Origin: Amblyornis subalaris
Taxonomy: Eukaryota; Chordata; Aves; Passeriformes; Ptilonorhynchidae
DNA: 64,000 nt
Direction of reading: 5' to 3'
Assembly (NCBI GenBank): GCA_018881555.1
Contig: JACAXG010000068.1
Span: 3,066,198 to 3,130,197, forward strand
A program made the translations under genes and the position numbers. How positions within the stretch are numbered: position 1 is the stretch's first letter; each line of letters begins with the position of its first letter. Shown here piece after piece: positions 24,150 to 36,479 of the stretch. The notes under the pieces were generated by a model. It made no database searches, was not told the origin of the DNA, and worked only from the letters and a program-made list of their open reading frames with translations.

Positions 24150-24240
24150 TAGGAGTCTTGATCTGGGACAGTGCTGTACGAAGAGCTGTATAAACACATA
24201 AACACAGATAATTCCCATCTGCAGAAGTTTGCAATTTATT
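24150..24240 (+). mobile_element. Ancient LINE-type 3' fragment, family uncertain
   Basis: The series 'gctgtataaacacataaac', 'acagataattcccatctgcag' (read as two words) and 'aagtttgcaattt' follows an old amniote repeat whose body reads roughly CTGTACAAACACATA ... CAGTCCCTGCC ... AAGAGCTTACAATCT. I associate that sequence with CR1/L3-clade LINE ends. A second copy lies at 61835-61925. Confidence 0.42.
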
Positions 24241-26314
24241 TCTTAAAAAAGTTTGTTTCAAACTTTAAAGTGACAGTAAGGCTGTTTATGCTCATGATTT
24301 CAAGGGAGTTATTCTCGTGAAAACTCACCTGAAAAATTAGAGAGCCATTTCAATTAAACGAAAATCCTGTGGCTTTCATTNCAATAGTTTGCCAGACCTG
24401 GCTTTACCCTTGGTTATCACAAGTCTTCCCAAGGGCATCGGGAGCAGCAAACCCAGCTGTTCATTGCTCCCTGTTCCCATCTCAGCCCCTGCTGTGACAG
24501 GGACATCCTGGCATCCCCTTGGCTCGGGGACTGTTACTGTTGGAGCGGCAAAATCCAGCTCCAGCCACATTTCTGAGAAACCCTGAAGCTGCTGGGAAGG
24601 TTGGTGCCGAGATTTGCTCTAATGTCCCCTCCCATGTCCAGTANCTGTGTTAAACTACTGCCCAAGCACCTCCAAAGTGGATACACAGAGTGTTTCTGTG
24701 CCTGTGAAGGAGGGACTATACCATNGAGTAAGGAAGTATTAATGTCCCTGCTGATCATGAGCCTAAAGAGCAGGTGCAGGGCAAGGAAAGGAAGAGAGGG
24801 AAAGTTTTCTCCTTAAGCAGCAGCAAAGTGGTAACATTTTGCCTTATTGCTGAATTGCTTTTCACTAGAATAGCCTGCAAAGGAAACCCACGCTTCAATA
24901 CCTCCATTTCCTTAATGACAGAGAAATCCTGAGATGAGTTATTCAGTGTCCACATCCTTCCTGTTGTATGCATCCTGTCCGCAGTAAAGGAGGCTTCTTA
25001 ATGAAACAAGTATTTTATTTTATTTTTTTCTTGTCCCCTCTTTCCCTCTGCACTGCATGATGTAACTCACCTCTTCTGTCTAAGCTCAGAAATGCCATTG
25101 CCGAGGGCCAGCATCCTGTGCATTAAAGATTTAGCATCTGGATTGCCAGTGTGGGACATTCAAGATAAATCTGATATGCTCTTCAGGTCAGGGACACTGA
25201 AGTTGAGATTATTTCCATACTGCCATTGCTATTGAGGAGAATGAACCAAATTCCAGGCTCAGTTTCCCCTGGGTAAGTAAAGACTCAAACCTGCTCTCTC
25301 CAGAGGAGATCTGCTGCTGCAGCAAAGTGCTGTGCTGCTGTTCCCTTTAACCACTTTTTTCCCCAGTATTTTTCCATATTTATTTAATATCACCCATATT
25401 GTGACAGAAACTCTCCGTGTTGACACAACAGCAGTAAGGCCAGCATACACANTACAGAGAGGGAAAAACAATTTCTGTTTTTATTTTAAATATGCTAGGT
25501 ATGAGATGGTTTCCACACTCAGACATAAGGTCATGGCTGTCTAAAGAGCAGAGTAGTCAAGGCCTTTTAATAAATGCACCCATAGCACCTAATTGAATAT
25601 CTTCAGAAGACGAGAACAGTCACAAGAACCAATAACCACATGAACAGAGATGTTGAAAAAAACCCCAACTTACAGATCTTCAATAAGCAGACTTTTTCTT
25701 ATTTTTAATGTAATGCTATATTACCACATATGGTTACACATGCAGTGTTGGGAAGCTATCTCTGAACACAGCTCTTTTACAAGCTTTTAATAACACCAGA
25801 TGTCTGTGTGGTGAGAGGGAGGAAGGGACTGCAATCGAACTGGGAATTGGACCCTGTGGACTACTTGAGCCCCAAAGCTGTAAAAAGTCTCTTCCTTTCG
25901 TACAGCACCACCTGTATTATTAACTGGCATCCAGAAATGGAAGATGCTCTGGGTTTTTAGATATCATAATTCCCTAGCCATCTGTTTGATCGAGGCTAAC
26001 ATCACGATACTGCTGCTTCTGCCACCCCGAGTGTTGAGCCATTACACAAATAATGCAACAAAACCACTCTGCTTTCTGTTGCTGTTGGCCTTTTCCTCTA
26101 AAATAGCCAAACACAAGCATTTTGTTGTTCCAGCTCAGCCAAAGACACCAGATGGGCTTGAGAGATGGAGTGCAGATTTATTCTCATGATCTCACCAAGG
26201 CGGGGGCAAAACCCATGTCCACCTGTAGGGATATTGTCCCACAGGTCAGCAGTGGGATAGAGAAGATTTCTGTGCTTCAGTATTTTAGAAATTCATCCAT
26301 ACATCTTCATAATA
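24241..26314. other. Unique non-coding sequence, nothing recognised
   Basis: Frames below 85 codons only. A 'ctcagtttcccc' word near 25258 is reminiscent of MIR but has no matching flanks. T- and A-rich runs are short. Confidence 0.5.
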
Positions 26315-26329
26315 GTACATACTATGTAC
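26315..26329. repeat. 15-bp palindrome in AT-rich DNA
   Basis: GTACATA (26315-26321) and TATGTAC (26323-26329) are exact complements around one base. Such short palindromes are expected by chance in AT-rich DNA. Confidence 0.7.
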
Positions 26330-28919
26330 ATATATGATATAATTACGTATTCATAGCATAATTTGACTCCAAACTGAAGTTACACTGTGAATAACCCTGA
26401 CTTCCTACCTGCTGCTTCCCACAGAAAATTGAATTACCTTGCAGATTTAACAGCTTTCAATGTGGGGTTTTTAAAGACATCTTCAACAGTTATTCCTTTT
26501 ATTTTGCATGGTTTTTGAAGGGAAATGGGGACAAAACTCTTTTTAGATGTATTCTAAAATCTCAGTCTCTGTATTCAAGAACAGGTACCAGCCTTAAACA
26601 TTTATTAGTTCACTCACTGCTGTGGCTTTTATACAAAGAAACAAAACTCTGGACAAACTCTAACAGGGTGTTCTGGCCATGTAAAGACAGTGATACTTGA
26701 GTTTTTTTAGCTTCATCCTAAAAGATCACAGAATCAGTATCAGCCAAGAGGAGGAGGGATCTGTGCCATGCCACCAAAGCAGATGAGCTGGAATTCTAGT
26801 GATGGGAAATGGATGTATAGAGTTAAACTTAAGTCTCCCAGCACCTACTCCCTTCCCCAGTGGCACCTGGCTGGTGGCAAGTGCTTGACAACAGGAAAAA
26901 GTGTCTCCCAGGATGGGAATGGTACAGAGCAGCTCAGTGTCAGAGCTATTCTCCATCCACAAGGATTCCCATACTGATCAGTAAGTTGATTTTAGTACCA
27001 AAAGGCTATGAAAGTGGCTGAATTTTCTTTATGCTTTCCTTTGCTCTCTACTGAAGGTTGAATTCCCGACAACCTGGTGCCATGAGAGGGGAAAACATGA
27101 GTGGACACAGCTGTGACCGGAATGGTGGGACGGGGTGTGGCCGCACCGTGTGGTGCACCACAGCAAAGGGACTCTGCTCACCCCTCCTGGTAAACCCAAC
27201 CCGAGTAAGGAGGAATGTTTCCTGTGCACCTCACACTCCTCTGTCCCGTTCCTTGGAGGAGGATGTGGCCTGGAAACCTGTGGTATACCCTGTGTGTGAA
27301 AGGGTGTGGCCAGGGCCCCCGTGTGAGTCACAGGGTGAAACGCTGTCAGCAGGGTGCTCCACAGACGCTGCACTGTTCAGCTGTGGTCCACCGGAAGGTG
27401 AAAGGTGGAAAAGTGCCATAAACCCTCAAGTGTGCTCACTCCCCTCGAGCTGGTTTGTGTGTGCCTTCCAGTGGGCTGCCACAGCCTGCCAGGCCATCTA
27501 TTCATCACACACCCTCTCCCTCCATCCACCATCACNCTCCTAACCCATCAGCGGCTTGGGTTTGCGTCCTCAGAAAGGTTTTGAGGCCCATAAAATGAAG
27601 AATCACTGACAAACACCGAACTGGAAACCGGTTTCTCCAAGTTTTTAAAGTCTGGAGACCCATCCTTTCCAATTCAGACAAACATTTTGTTGCTGCTTGG
27701 GAAACCAGCGCTCACAATGTCAGGGACGTTTTGGGTGAAGGACAAAGCACAACGCCAGAGCTGCTCCAGGATGTGGATGGGAATTGGCTGGTGCAAGCCA
27801 TGTGTAAAGAACATGCACGAAGCTTCCCTATGGGGACAGGCAGGGCTGAGTTGGAATGTATGGGAACACTAATGGATACGTGCTGCCTCCTTCACTTCTT
27901 CGGGAGTTGCTTCCCACTCCTAGGACCAGACTGTCNTTTCCTTCTCCCCGAACTTGGCTTGCAAGGAGAATAAATGAATGCAGAACAGTAAAAGCACATG
28001 TGGGTAGAACAGGGGCATCCTCAACCCTCTCATAGATCTATCATGTGCCTTTCGGAGCCAATGGATTTTTTGGGCCACTGGAGATTTGAATTTTTGCTCT
28101 TGTGCTCTGCCTTGCTGTTAAGGTACAAAGAGCAGATGCCTTTGGGAGCCACTACTTTTGGGGAGGAAAAAAAGAAAAAGAAGAATGATAAGTACATCTC
28201 TGCACTTTTTCAGATTGTGCACTTTTTATCCCTCTGCAGTTTGTAAACAACAGGCTCTAAAATACAAAACAGCAGTNCTCAGATGTAACAAATAGAATAT
28301 GGATTCGATCCAGCATTTTAAGAAAAGATAGTCCCACTTACTGCAATGGAGAGCAACAATGCCAAGATGAGATACAAATAGCTGTAATAATTTCTGTGTT
28401 TTTAAGGCTTTAGCAGAGAATAATCATAAATCAGGCCTTGAAAATCTCAGTGTTTTCACCCACAGAAAACTATTCTGCAGCAGCAAGTAGGGCTGAAGGC
28501 AGATCACACAGCCAGGTTTTGGTTTATAAAGTGTCAAGTTGGAGTCTACATCCCCTCAGACAAACCATCTGCAATCACATCTTCTCCAGTCTGTCTCTGT
28601 GCTCTGTGTTGANGGAAGCCACTGCACAGAAATATTGTGATTTTTCCCCGTTTTGTGGAGGGGCTCCACCTGCCNCTCTGTCTTGTTCACTCTGATCCTT
28701 TCTGCTTATCCCTGGCTCGGGATGAAGGCTCATCCTCAGCCCTGTATTCCTTAGAGCTGATGGTCAGGTTGACATCTAAGGGAGCAGACAGAGCTTTGAT
28801 TCTCCATCTCTGCAGCTGCTTTAGTCATTTCCACCAGTGCAGAATGGACATGAAATGCCACTCGGGCAGAGCAGTGAATGGTTACACAAAGTGCCCTGGC
28901 AATGGGCAGTGAGACATTG
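26330..28919. other. Unique non-coding sequence
   Basis: A GC-richer stretch (27050-27550) yields overlapping frames of up to 161 codons on the plus strand and 114 on the minus strand without any recognised domain. No repeat family identified; N calls are sparse. Confidence 0.5.
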
Positions 28920-29345
28920 GGATATTGATTTAGCAGATCATGAGCGAATTTTCATTGTTTCTTTTAGAACTGTTCACAAAGTTTGGTGCCAAGAGCAAAG
29001 ATAAACAAATTTATCATCCAACGGTGGAAGGAAAAAAAAAATCTGTGGAAATTCAGTTCTACAAACTTTTGTAAAGCTAAACATAAAGCGATAAAGCAAG
29101 CAATATTCATTTTATTCCTTGCTATGGTAGTGGACATATATTAGCTACTGGAAGCCTCAAAGCACTACTTAAGGGATTACAAACTCTGTACATGGAGCTC
29201 AGCTGTCACTAAACTATTGCCACCTCTAGGCTGCAGCCAGGCAGTCATTAACATGGCCTTGAATACTGATTGGAGCTTTCTGGTAATTATTTTAAATTGA
29301 AAAATGACAGTTGATGGAAGTCACACCTGAATGTTTTACTTTGGA
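28920..29345. promoter_or_regulatory. Candidate conserved non-coding element
   Basis: AT-rich, non-repetitive and frame-free sequence with FOX-like (ATAAACA at about 29003), homeodomain-like (GGTAATTATT at about 29281) and SOX-like (CATTGTT) words. The texture fits a developmental enhancer block. Not tested for conservation. Confidence 0.25.
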
Positions 29346-32300
29346 GGAGGAAGTGAGTTAAGGGGAAGATTTTGCTCTCAATTTTACTGTGATTTATATT
29401 TAGTAAGTAAACATTCTGAAAATAAAAATATTTTAAAACTAAACAAAAATGTATATATATAAAAGGAAAGCTCAGAAAAATTATTTCATTGATATGTTCT
29501 GAATATTTTTAAGTTTCAGACTGCTACTTTTCACTCAGTATTAGGATGGGAAAATTCTAAACTGAGAAGTGCTTGTGGATAGGAAAAACTCTTTCCTGCC
29601 CACCTCTCTTGGCAAACCACTATGTTTCTGTTTGCTGCTGAAACTTGAAAAAGCAACAGGCAATGGCTGGATCAGAGTTGATCTTCCAGTGAGTGAGAAA
29701 TCCTCCCAGGATACAGATTTGCTCAGTAGCATGTTCATGGCCATGGGAATGTTTTGAAAGGTGAGGTTTCTGTAATAACTCCTGTGGCTTCTTCACCATG
29801 NGAAGGTAAGGGAGCGATAAACAGGCCCTCTAAATCCCTTTCCACATTTATGTTTGCTCTTCTGCNGGAAGAAAACATCTGTCTGACTGATTTTCAAGTG
29901 GGAAATAAATGGCTGTACTGTTGCAGCCACGGGCTGTGGCTGTGGAGCCTTGCAGCACACAGGGGCTTCAGGTACTCTACACCTTCCATCACATCTTGGA
30001 TCTGCCTTTACCTTCTTCCCCTATGAGGAAGAAGAACTCCTAAAAAAAATTCAAATCCAAAACCACACCTAAACAGCTTTTCTGACCAAGTCCAGAGAAC
30101 CCATGGAAAAGTCTGTTCAGAGGAGGTGACCTCAAACCAGAACTCTGTCCCCACTCTCTGCGGGAGAACACTGAACTCAGGTGTCTGGATTGGTGCTGAG
30201 AAGTCCTCAACAAAGTTATTATTTCTAACTCCAGAGCTGCTTTGGAGCCAAACTCAAATATCTCTGTTCTTTGCTCAGAAATGACTGAGTGGGGACGATC
30301 TTTGCACTTCCCTGGTCCTCACTAGTACAGCATCCGTATGTCTCACAACTCCCATTTGGAAAAGGNGCGCAAAACCCTGTCTCAAGGTTTGAGGCAGCAT
30401 CTGCCATCACAGTGAGTAAAGGCAATGGCCACAGTCATCTTGGGAAAAGTAAAACATCGAAACATAACAAAAGCAACAATATAGATCTTTTCAGAGAGGA
30501 AGAAACTGTACTGAGGGCAGAACAGGAAAGGAAAGATCAACATGGTCCTTTGAGCTCTCTAGCCTTCCTAAAGAGACTGAAGAGGCTCTCCTCCCTGATC
30601 CAGGAAGTTTTCCTCTTCTTGAGGAGACCTTTGACCTGATGCCAAACCCCTCCAGAACCCAATGTGTGGATATCCAGAGCGCTGATTCCGGGCTTCATCC
30701 TCAGGTTTTAAGTCNTTTGCATAAGACACAACTCCAATCTGTTCATTTGTAGACCAGGGCTGGAAACACACATTTCCTCTGAGGAGGCTGTTCTGAGCCA
30801 GTATTCTCAGGACACTCAGGAGAGGTGGATCTGCACAGCACAGAGAATCCAGGGCGAGGAAGGGCTTCCTTCATCAAACAAAGTGTGACAGCAGCACAGC
30901 TACCTGGCTGGCTCGGGAATCAGGGCCAGCTCCCGTCTGACAGCCGATCTTATCAGCAGAGCCCTGCCAGGAGATGAAAGAACTCAAAGCTTTATCAAGT
31001 GGTTTAATTCCTCATTCCCCAGAACCAGCTCATGTGCACGCCTTTGTTCTCCTCTGCCCCCACAAGTGCTGGAAGGATCAACCCCAGAAATAGTTAGAAT
31101 TAAGAAGGGACTTATTTATTCTCTCTTGCCATCCCAGGCTTTCAGACCAGGGGGAAAGGAAGGAGGGATGCAGGGTGTCAACAACAATAAGCAGGAGGGG
31201 AGAAGATGCCTGGCACTGGGAGAGTTCAGTCTGGGACAGTTTGATCTCTCCCAGAGCACTCTCAGTGCTTGAAGATCACTGCTTTTGACACGTTTCTCCG
31301 GCTGCTGAATGAGAGGATTTACTTGGGTGAAATTTAGGCCCGAGGGGGACATGAAAATCATATTCATAATTTGAAGTGACATGTGATTCAGGATTAAAAA
31401 GCTGGCTGGCAGAGAAAAGAGCTGAGGTTATCCTTTTGAGCTGTGCTAATGCAGAAAACTGTGTTTTTAATCCTGTTTTAAAAAGGCCTAGAAGGTTTCC
31501 AGCTGGGGCAGTTAGAATATAAAGGAGCAGTAGAGATGAGGAATCCCTTTTTCAAAAGAAGGGGAAAAAAAACCCCAAAACAACAACAAAAGATCAAGTT
31601 CTGCTTTTGTTTTTCTCTGATAGCAAGTGGCTGAAAGCCAATACAGGAGATTTTTTTAGCTACCCTTCCTTTGTCTGACTCCTTAAAACACTGCAAGCAG
31701 CAAGAGAGATCAGTGGGACAAGGCAGAGGTGACCACTAAAGGTGACACCAGTGCTAAGGGGAGAGCTCCCAGGGTCTGGCATTGCAGTTTCCCTCAATTT
31801 GTGCATTTCTCTGGGAGATTGGGACTCCAGCAGTAGCTTTTCCCTTTCTGTCACTGCCCAGAAGCCCCTTGTCCCTTGTACTGAGCACGGAGCAGAAAGG
31901 TGCCCCCAATCCCACAGGGTTTAGGGTTGTGTAATTAATCCTTGTTCCTTTTCTTGTCACTTTTCCCAAGAGACTCTTAATTGTAGCACAAGGGTGAGCT
32001 GACATCACTGCTTATTGTGCTTATTGTATTAATTTCAAGGTTTTAGTTGATCTTCCTCTGGATCCTTATTTGTATTTTTTGTCTACCATATTAGCTCTCC
32101 TTCCTTCTATTCTGATAACATTTATTTGACTTTGTTCATTAGAGTAATTTTCGGCATTATGGGGCAAGAACTCACTTTTCAGTATAGATGTTTCAAACAC
32201 AGTAAATGGAGGTTCATATTCCAATCAGCATCTTAAAACATGAGATTTTCAAACTTAGTAAAATGCATCTCAAAGAAATGCGCAGGATGAGCAGCAAATT

Positions 32301-32844
32301 GCAGCTAATTGTCAATTAACATGATAGAAATGTGTTTTTTCTGTATTTACCTCAATAGTTTCTGAAATACTTAGGTTAATTCTGCTGAGGTTTTTCAAAA
32401 TTGTGTTTCACAAGGGAAACTTGAGGGTTAGCTGAAATATTCTGGTTTGATATACTGGAGTTGACTTGCTTGAGATTTTTTTTTGGCTTTTATGCCTTTT
32501 ATTATTGTACATAAATTCATTTCAAAACATACATTTGAATGAAGTTAAATGAAAAAACAATGTCATTGTGCTCCAAAAAAATGTCACATTATTTTCCTGT
32601 TTTTCATAGTGGACTTCCATTCTTTCCTCTCCTCCAAAAAGCTCTTTTTTAATTGAAACAGAATTTTTTAATAAAAATCAACACTGACAAAAATAAAGAA
32701 AACTTCTGCCCAGCTCTTTTCAAAGTTTGCCACTGGAACACCGGAACAAATCACATTCAACTTCCCTGTTCCTCAAGGTACAAGGTATTTTCTGATCTTG
32801 TCTTCACCCCTCCGGAAATCTTCTCAGCTGAGACAAAAAGAAAT
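29346..32844. other. Unique non-coding sequence, AT-rich from 32.0 kb
   Basis: No exon or repeat family was recognised. 29400-29470 and 32090-32700 are notably AT-rich. The largest frames (116 codons near 30289-30639 and similar) have no recognisable motif. Confidence 0.5.
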
Positions 32845-32920
32845 GATCCAAAGCTGGAGGAAGTCAATGAGAGCTCTTCTATGTATTGACTTCAGGTTTG
32901 GGGAAAGCTCTGGATCAATA
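32845..32920. repeat. Ancient palindromic amniote repeat relic
   Basis: 'gatccaaagct' at about 32846-32856, 'ggaagtcaatgagag' at 32859-32873, 'tattgacttcag' at about 32884-32895 and 'agctctggatc' at about 32906-32916 form nested inverted arms: GATCCAAAGCT with AGCTCTGGATC, and GAAGTCAAT with ATTGACTTC. This is the clearest copy in the window of the palindromic repeat also seen near 23.1, 63.3 and 63.7 kb. The element is old and non-autonomous in appearance; its family name is uncertain. Confidence 0.55.
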
Positions 32921-33939
32921 GGGTGCTATTATTAATCTAATAGACTATATATAGAATTTAAGTGTGCCCTCATGTGAAGTTTTTTAATCATCCTGTGGGA
33001 TTCAGGAAGGTTATTCCATTCCATTTCCATGACTGAAAAGGAATACTTGCTATTTTTATCTCCTGCTCAGCCTGTTGAGGCAGTCTGAGGCAGACACACA
33101 GCCTCCCTCTCCAGGATCACCACTGGGTGCTGAAGTCCCATCATGTAAGCTTGTTCAAATCCTTCTGATAAATAGGAAACTGAAGGAGAAAAAAAAAAAT
33201 ATTAAGGACTGCAGGGACCTAACCCTAGGATATGCTCTGGCCTATAAAACCCTTCCCAAAAGGGCGAGTTTTGCGAGATGCTTCCATGGCTGTTTCCGCA
33301 GTCAGGGCAGAGGGAACTCCACCAGATCCTAAACCTCTGTCCCAGCACTGTTTTCTCTTGTAAGCTGAACATATCTGATACTGGAGCAGTAAGAGACCAT
33401 AAACACGAAACCCAATGATGCTATNTTTTACTGAGACACTTTTCAGAGTAGGAGAGCACTTTCAGTGTGACAGATCTGGCTGCAGGCCAGCGGATGACAC
33501 GATCCTCCGGGGAGTTTCGCTACCATTCCCGGGTACACAAGACTACACAGTGCATATTGCATGTAATCAGAGAAGCAATTTCTCCCTTGGGTTCTTAATA
33601 GATTTTCCTGCCTTTACAGCTTCATTGGTAATTTTTGTTTGTTTTCTTGCTCCAAGTGTTGGCACATCACGAACTGGATGTTTTTGCCAATTGCTATCTG
33701 CGTCGCTGTCTCCAAAAGACACCATTTTGGGGGACTGAAGGGAAATGCCTGATGAGGTTGCACAGTTTGTTTCTCTGCCAGAGAAAGACAGAGTGATGCT
33801 GCACAATGCTGCATTGACTAAGGAGATCCTGCTGTAGGGGCTCAGCCAGCAAGGTGTAGCTGGAAATGCCATTCTGGAGCTCCGTGGAGGAAGTGCCATC
33901 TCCCAGCCTGGATGTGTAGCTGATTGCTTGCATGTACCA
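32921..33939. other. Unique non-coding sequence
   Basis: Overlapping frames on both strands in 33415-33950 (up to 110 codons) show no recognised motif. No repeat identified. Confidence 0.5.
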
Positions 33940-34040
33940 TGACCACAACTGCGGTCACAATTACAGTAATTACACAGGCAAATGAAACATGCAATTGCAT
34001 GTTCCCAGGTCTAGAAATCTGGGAACAGGTAATTGCCAAA
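33940..34040. promoter_or_regulatory. Palindromic, homeobox/POU-word-rich module
   Basis: A perfect 18-bp palindrome (AACATGCAATTGCATGTT, 33986-34003) overlaps by a few bases a second inverted repeat, TGTTCCCAG (34000-34008) with CTGGGAACA (34019-34027) around a ten-base spacer. On the left lie ATTACAGTAATTACA (about 33960-33974) and GGCAAATGAAA, and on the right GGTAATTGCC (about 34028-34037). ATGCAATTGCAT contains two head-to-head ATGCAA half-sites like those read by POU or C/EBP dimers. The dense symmetry suggests a dimer-binding regulatory element; function is inference. Confidence 0.35.
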
Positions 34041-34559
34041 GACCANAGGGAGACTCTGCTCAGAAGAGGAGATGCAGCATCAACCCACCGGGCTGGGCTG
34101 GAGGACGTGCTCACCTCCTCCGGTGCCTCGTGTTTTCTGCCTCCTCGTTGTCTATCTTGGAGGAAAGCAGGCTGGATCCTGTCCTGAGCTCCTCCTCTTG
34201 GACTTGCATACCTGGCCTGAGTTCCTGAAGTGCCTTTTGCAATCCCAAACAAAGAGGAGGCCAGCCTCTTTGGATATCCTTGGATCTGCACGGGAAACAC
34301 GCTATAAATAGTACCATCACACATTATCAGCTGCATTCCTTGAGAAACCCAAAGCCAAATGAGATCATCTTTATTTGCAGGAAAAAGTCTTAGGCATATT
34401 TGCAGAGAATTTGTCTANGTTACTCTGTCCAGTATTATTTAACAACTGCCATTTCTCTGTGTGTACAGGAGTTGACTTTTTATCTGTCGGATTCCAAAAG
34501 GAGATTGTAAAGTTAATTGTAAGATGTATCCAAAATTATCTCAAAATAGAAAAAAAAAA
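34041..34559. other. Unique non-coding sequence
   Basis: A minus-strand frame of 164 codons spans 33842-34336 but shares its DNA with three plus-strand frames and has no recognisable domain. It is broken by an N call at about 34046. Confidence 0.5.
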
Positions 34560-35480
34560 ANCAGATTCTTAATAAAAGTCAAATATAAGACTTTTTAGAG
34601 GACAAAATTTTGTGGAATATACTCACAATTCCATTTTTTTAAATAAAATTGACATTTTTTCTTTTATTCTTTCATTAACATCCAAGTTTATAAAAATTAC
34701 ATTAAATGTAATTTAAAAATCCTTCCTATATTTTGCTGTTATTTCAGTTCAGAGTGTAATCATGCAATCATTGCAAAAAAATTCACAGACACACACACTT
34801 GGAATTACTGGTTTATTTGAAAACAACCATGAGTCTGTTTGTCTGTAGACTATTTTAAGTGTCCATGGTGATCAGAGTGCAATAAAGCATAATAAAAGAC
34901 CAGTGAAAAATGATGAAATAAAAAACACTCTGCTTTTATAAGGAGACTTTTATGAGAAAGACAGACCATTTTCTCTGAATATNTAATTTTTATTCTGTCT
35001 CTTTAATTTACATGAATAATTAAAATAGATTCAAGCAATCCTATGCTCCTATGGTTTTTCAGGATTAGAGAAAATGTACTATAAGAAAAGACTAATGAAT
35101 GAATTGTAGCAAATCATAACAGGGAGCCTNATTTGGAGTAAATGACTGGTCTGAGTTTCAAACAAATATTGAGGGAAATACCTGCATGCCAATTAATTAT
35201 TTATCCCAAATTTCAAATTATACAAATATCTAACTTACAGCTACAGTGATGAGAAAGAATAGGAGGGATAAATGTCCTAGAAATTCAGATTTAAATCCTA
35301 ATAGCTGATCTCAGCTTTCAAAGCCAATTATAGTTTCAAAGTGAGTGTTTTTAAACAAGATTAGCTGTGTGCTGTGCACTTCATGAAATATCTTACACAG
35401 ATAGTTAAAAGTGCAGCAATATGTGTTATATGCATACATATAGGATTTATTTAGACTAATGCATTGATATTTCATGTGGC
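34560..35480. other. AT-rich block with a 21-bp palindrome
   Basis: About 920 bases are strongly AT-rich and without open frames. Within it AAATTACATT (34694-34703) and AATGTAATTT (34705-34714) are exact complements around a single base. Several homeodomain-type TAATTA words (for example near 35190) and ATGCAT words (near 35430) occur. It could be a matrix-attachment-like region or an enhancer block, or simply AT-rich drift. Confidence 0.4.
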
Positions 35481-36071
35481 CATGAGCCATCAGGTATTGT
35501 AGTCTAACTGGAGACTTTCAGGAAAGTATTTTCCTTATATTGATTGTNTCTCCATCTACCCGTGTCCATCTGGCCAGCAGCAGGAGGGAACATTTTACAT
35601 CCCCTTCTGGGCTGGAGGAGTGACCTACAGACAGCTTTTGCAGAGGGNCATAATGTAAAATAACTGGAAAGAAGCTCTTTTGTATGAGGTGTTCCTGGGG
35701 CACTGGAGCGTGCCCAGAAATCCCACCAGTGCTGCCCAAGGTTGGACAGCTGCGGCTCTGTCTCTCCAGGATTTGGGGTGTGCCACCCTGGGTGCCTCCA
35801 TCTCACCTCACGTACAGACCCTGCTCCAAGCTCCAGGAAGTCTACACATTCTCTGGGGAAGTATTGTCCAAAGGGTTTTTTTCCCACCTCTTTCAGGACG
35901 AGATGAGTCATCTTTGGAAGCGTCCACCCCTCCNCTTTTGTGTTTGCATAGGTGAATAACTTTGATGAACTTCAAATAACCTGCAGACAGTGAAGGCAGG
36001 GGAGGTGAGACCCAGCCCAGGGCCAGTCCTGGCCCTCTCTGGAGGGAGCTGAAGCAGCAGCCAGGCCTCCC
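35481..36071. other. Unique non-coding sequence
   Basis: Overlapping frames on both strands of up to 139 codons, with no known motif. Nothing else recognised. Confidence 0.5.
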
Positions 36072-36103
36072 AGCAGAGACCCTCCCCAGCAGAGACCCTC
36101 CCC
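36072..36103 (+). repeat. Two exact tandem copies of a 16-bp unit
   Basis: AGCAGAGACCCTCCCC is repeated exactly twice in a row. It looks like a recent local duplication by slippage. Confidence 0.9.
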
Positions 36104-36479
36104 AGCCAAAGGGCCGTACCCATGCCAGAGCCTGGCCTGGGTTTCTGAGACAAGACTCCCCTGTCCTGTCAGAGATGAGTCCCAAGCTGAGCCCTGAGGG
36201 TACTAACACAGCTCCATGCACAATCAAGGTTCATATTTTGCAGCACATTATCCTTTTTGGGTTTGGCAAAGTGAAGCATGTGCTTTGCAGGGAGAGTAGG
36301 AATTATGATGAGCTTTTCCCAGCTGGACTTCTTGTAATCGTCGCAGGGATAAATAGTTCCTCGAGACTCCAGATCTTTTCCTGTCAGGCTCTAAGCCTGT
36401 CTCCAGCTCTTTTGAGCCTGTCAGGGGTTTTATTTACAAGATTCAGCTAAAAATCTGTCCTGTTGGACTAAGCCAGGCT
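36104..36479. other. Unique non-coding sequence
   Basis: Nothing recognised; short frames only. Confidence 0.5.

Noticed and set aside
25250..25285. 'ctcagtttcccc' as a MIR core
   Set aside because: No matching MIR sequence on either side.
28300..28375. 'gattcgatccagc ... actgcaatggagag' as another palindromic repeat copy
   Set aside because: Arms are too degraded to distinguish from chance.
33842..34336. 164-codon minus-strand frame with a short hydrophobic run (ITVIVTAVVVMV) as a membrane protein
   Set aside because: The hydrophobic run comes from reading the AT-rich palindromic module in one frame; nothing else resembles a protein and other frames overlap it.
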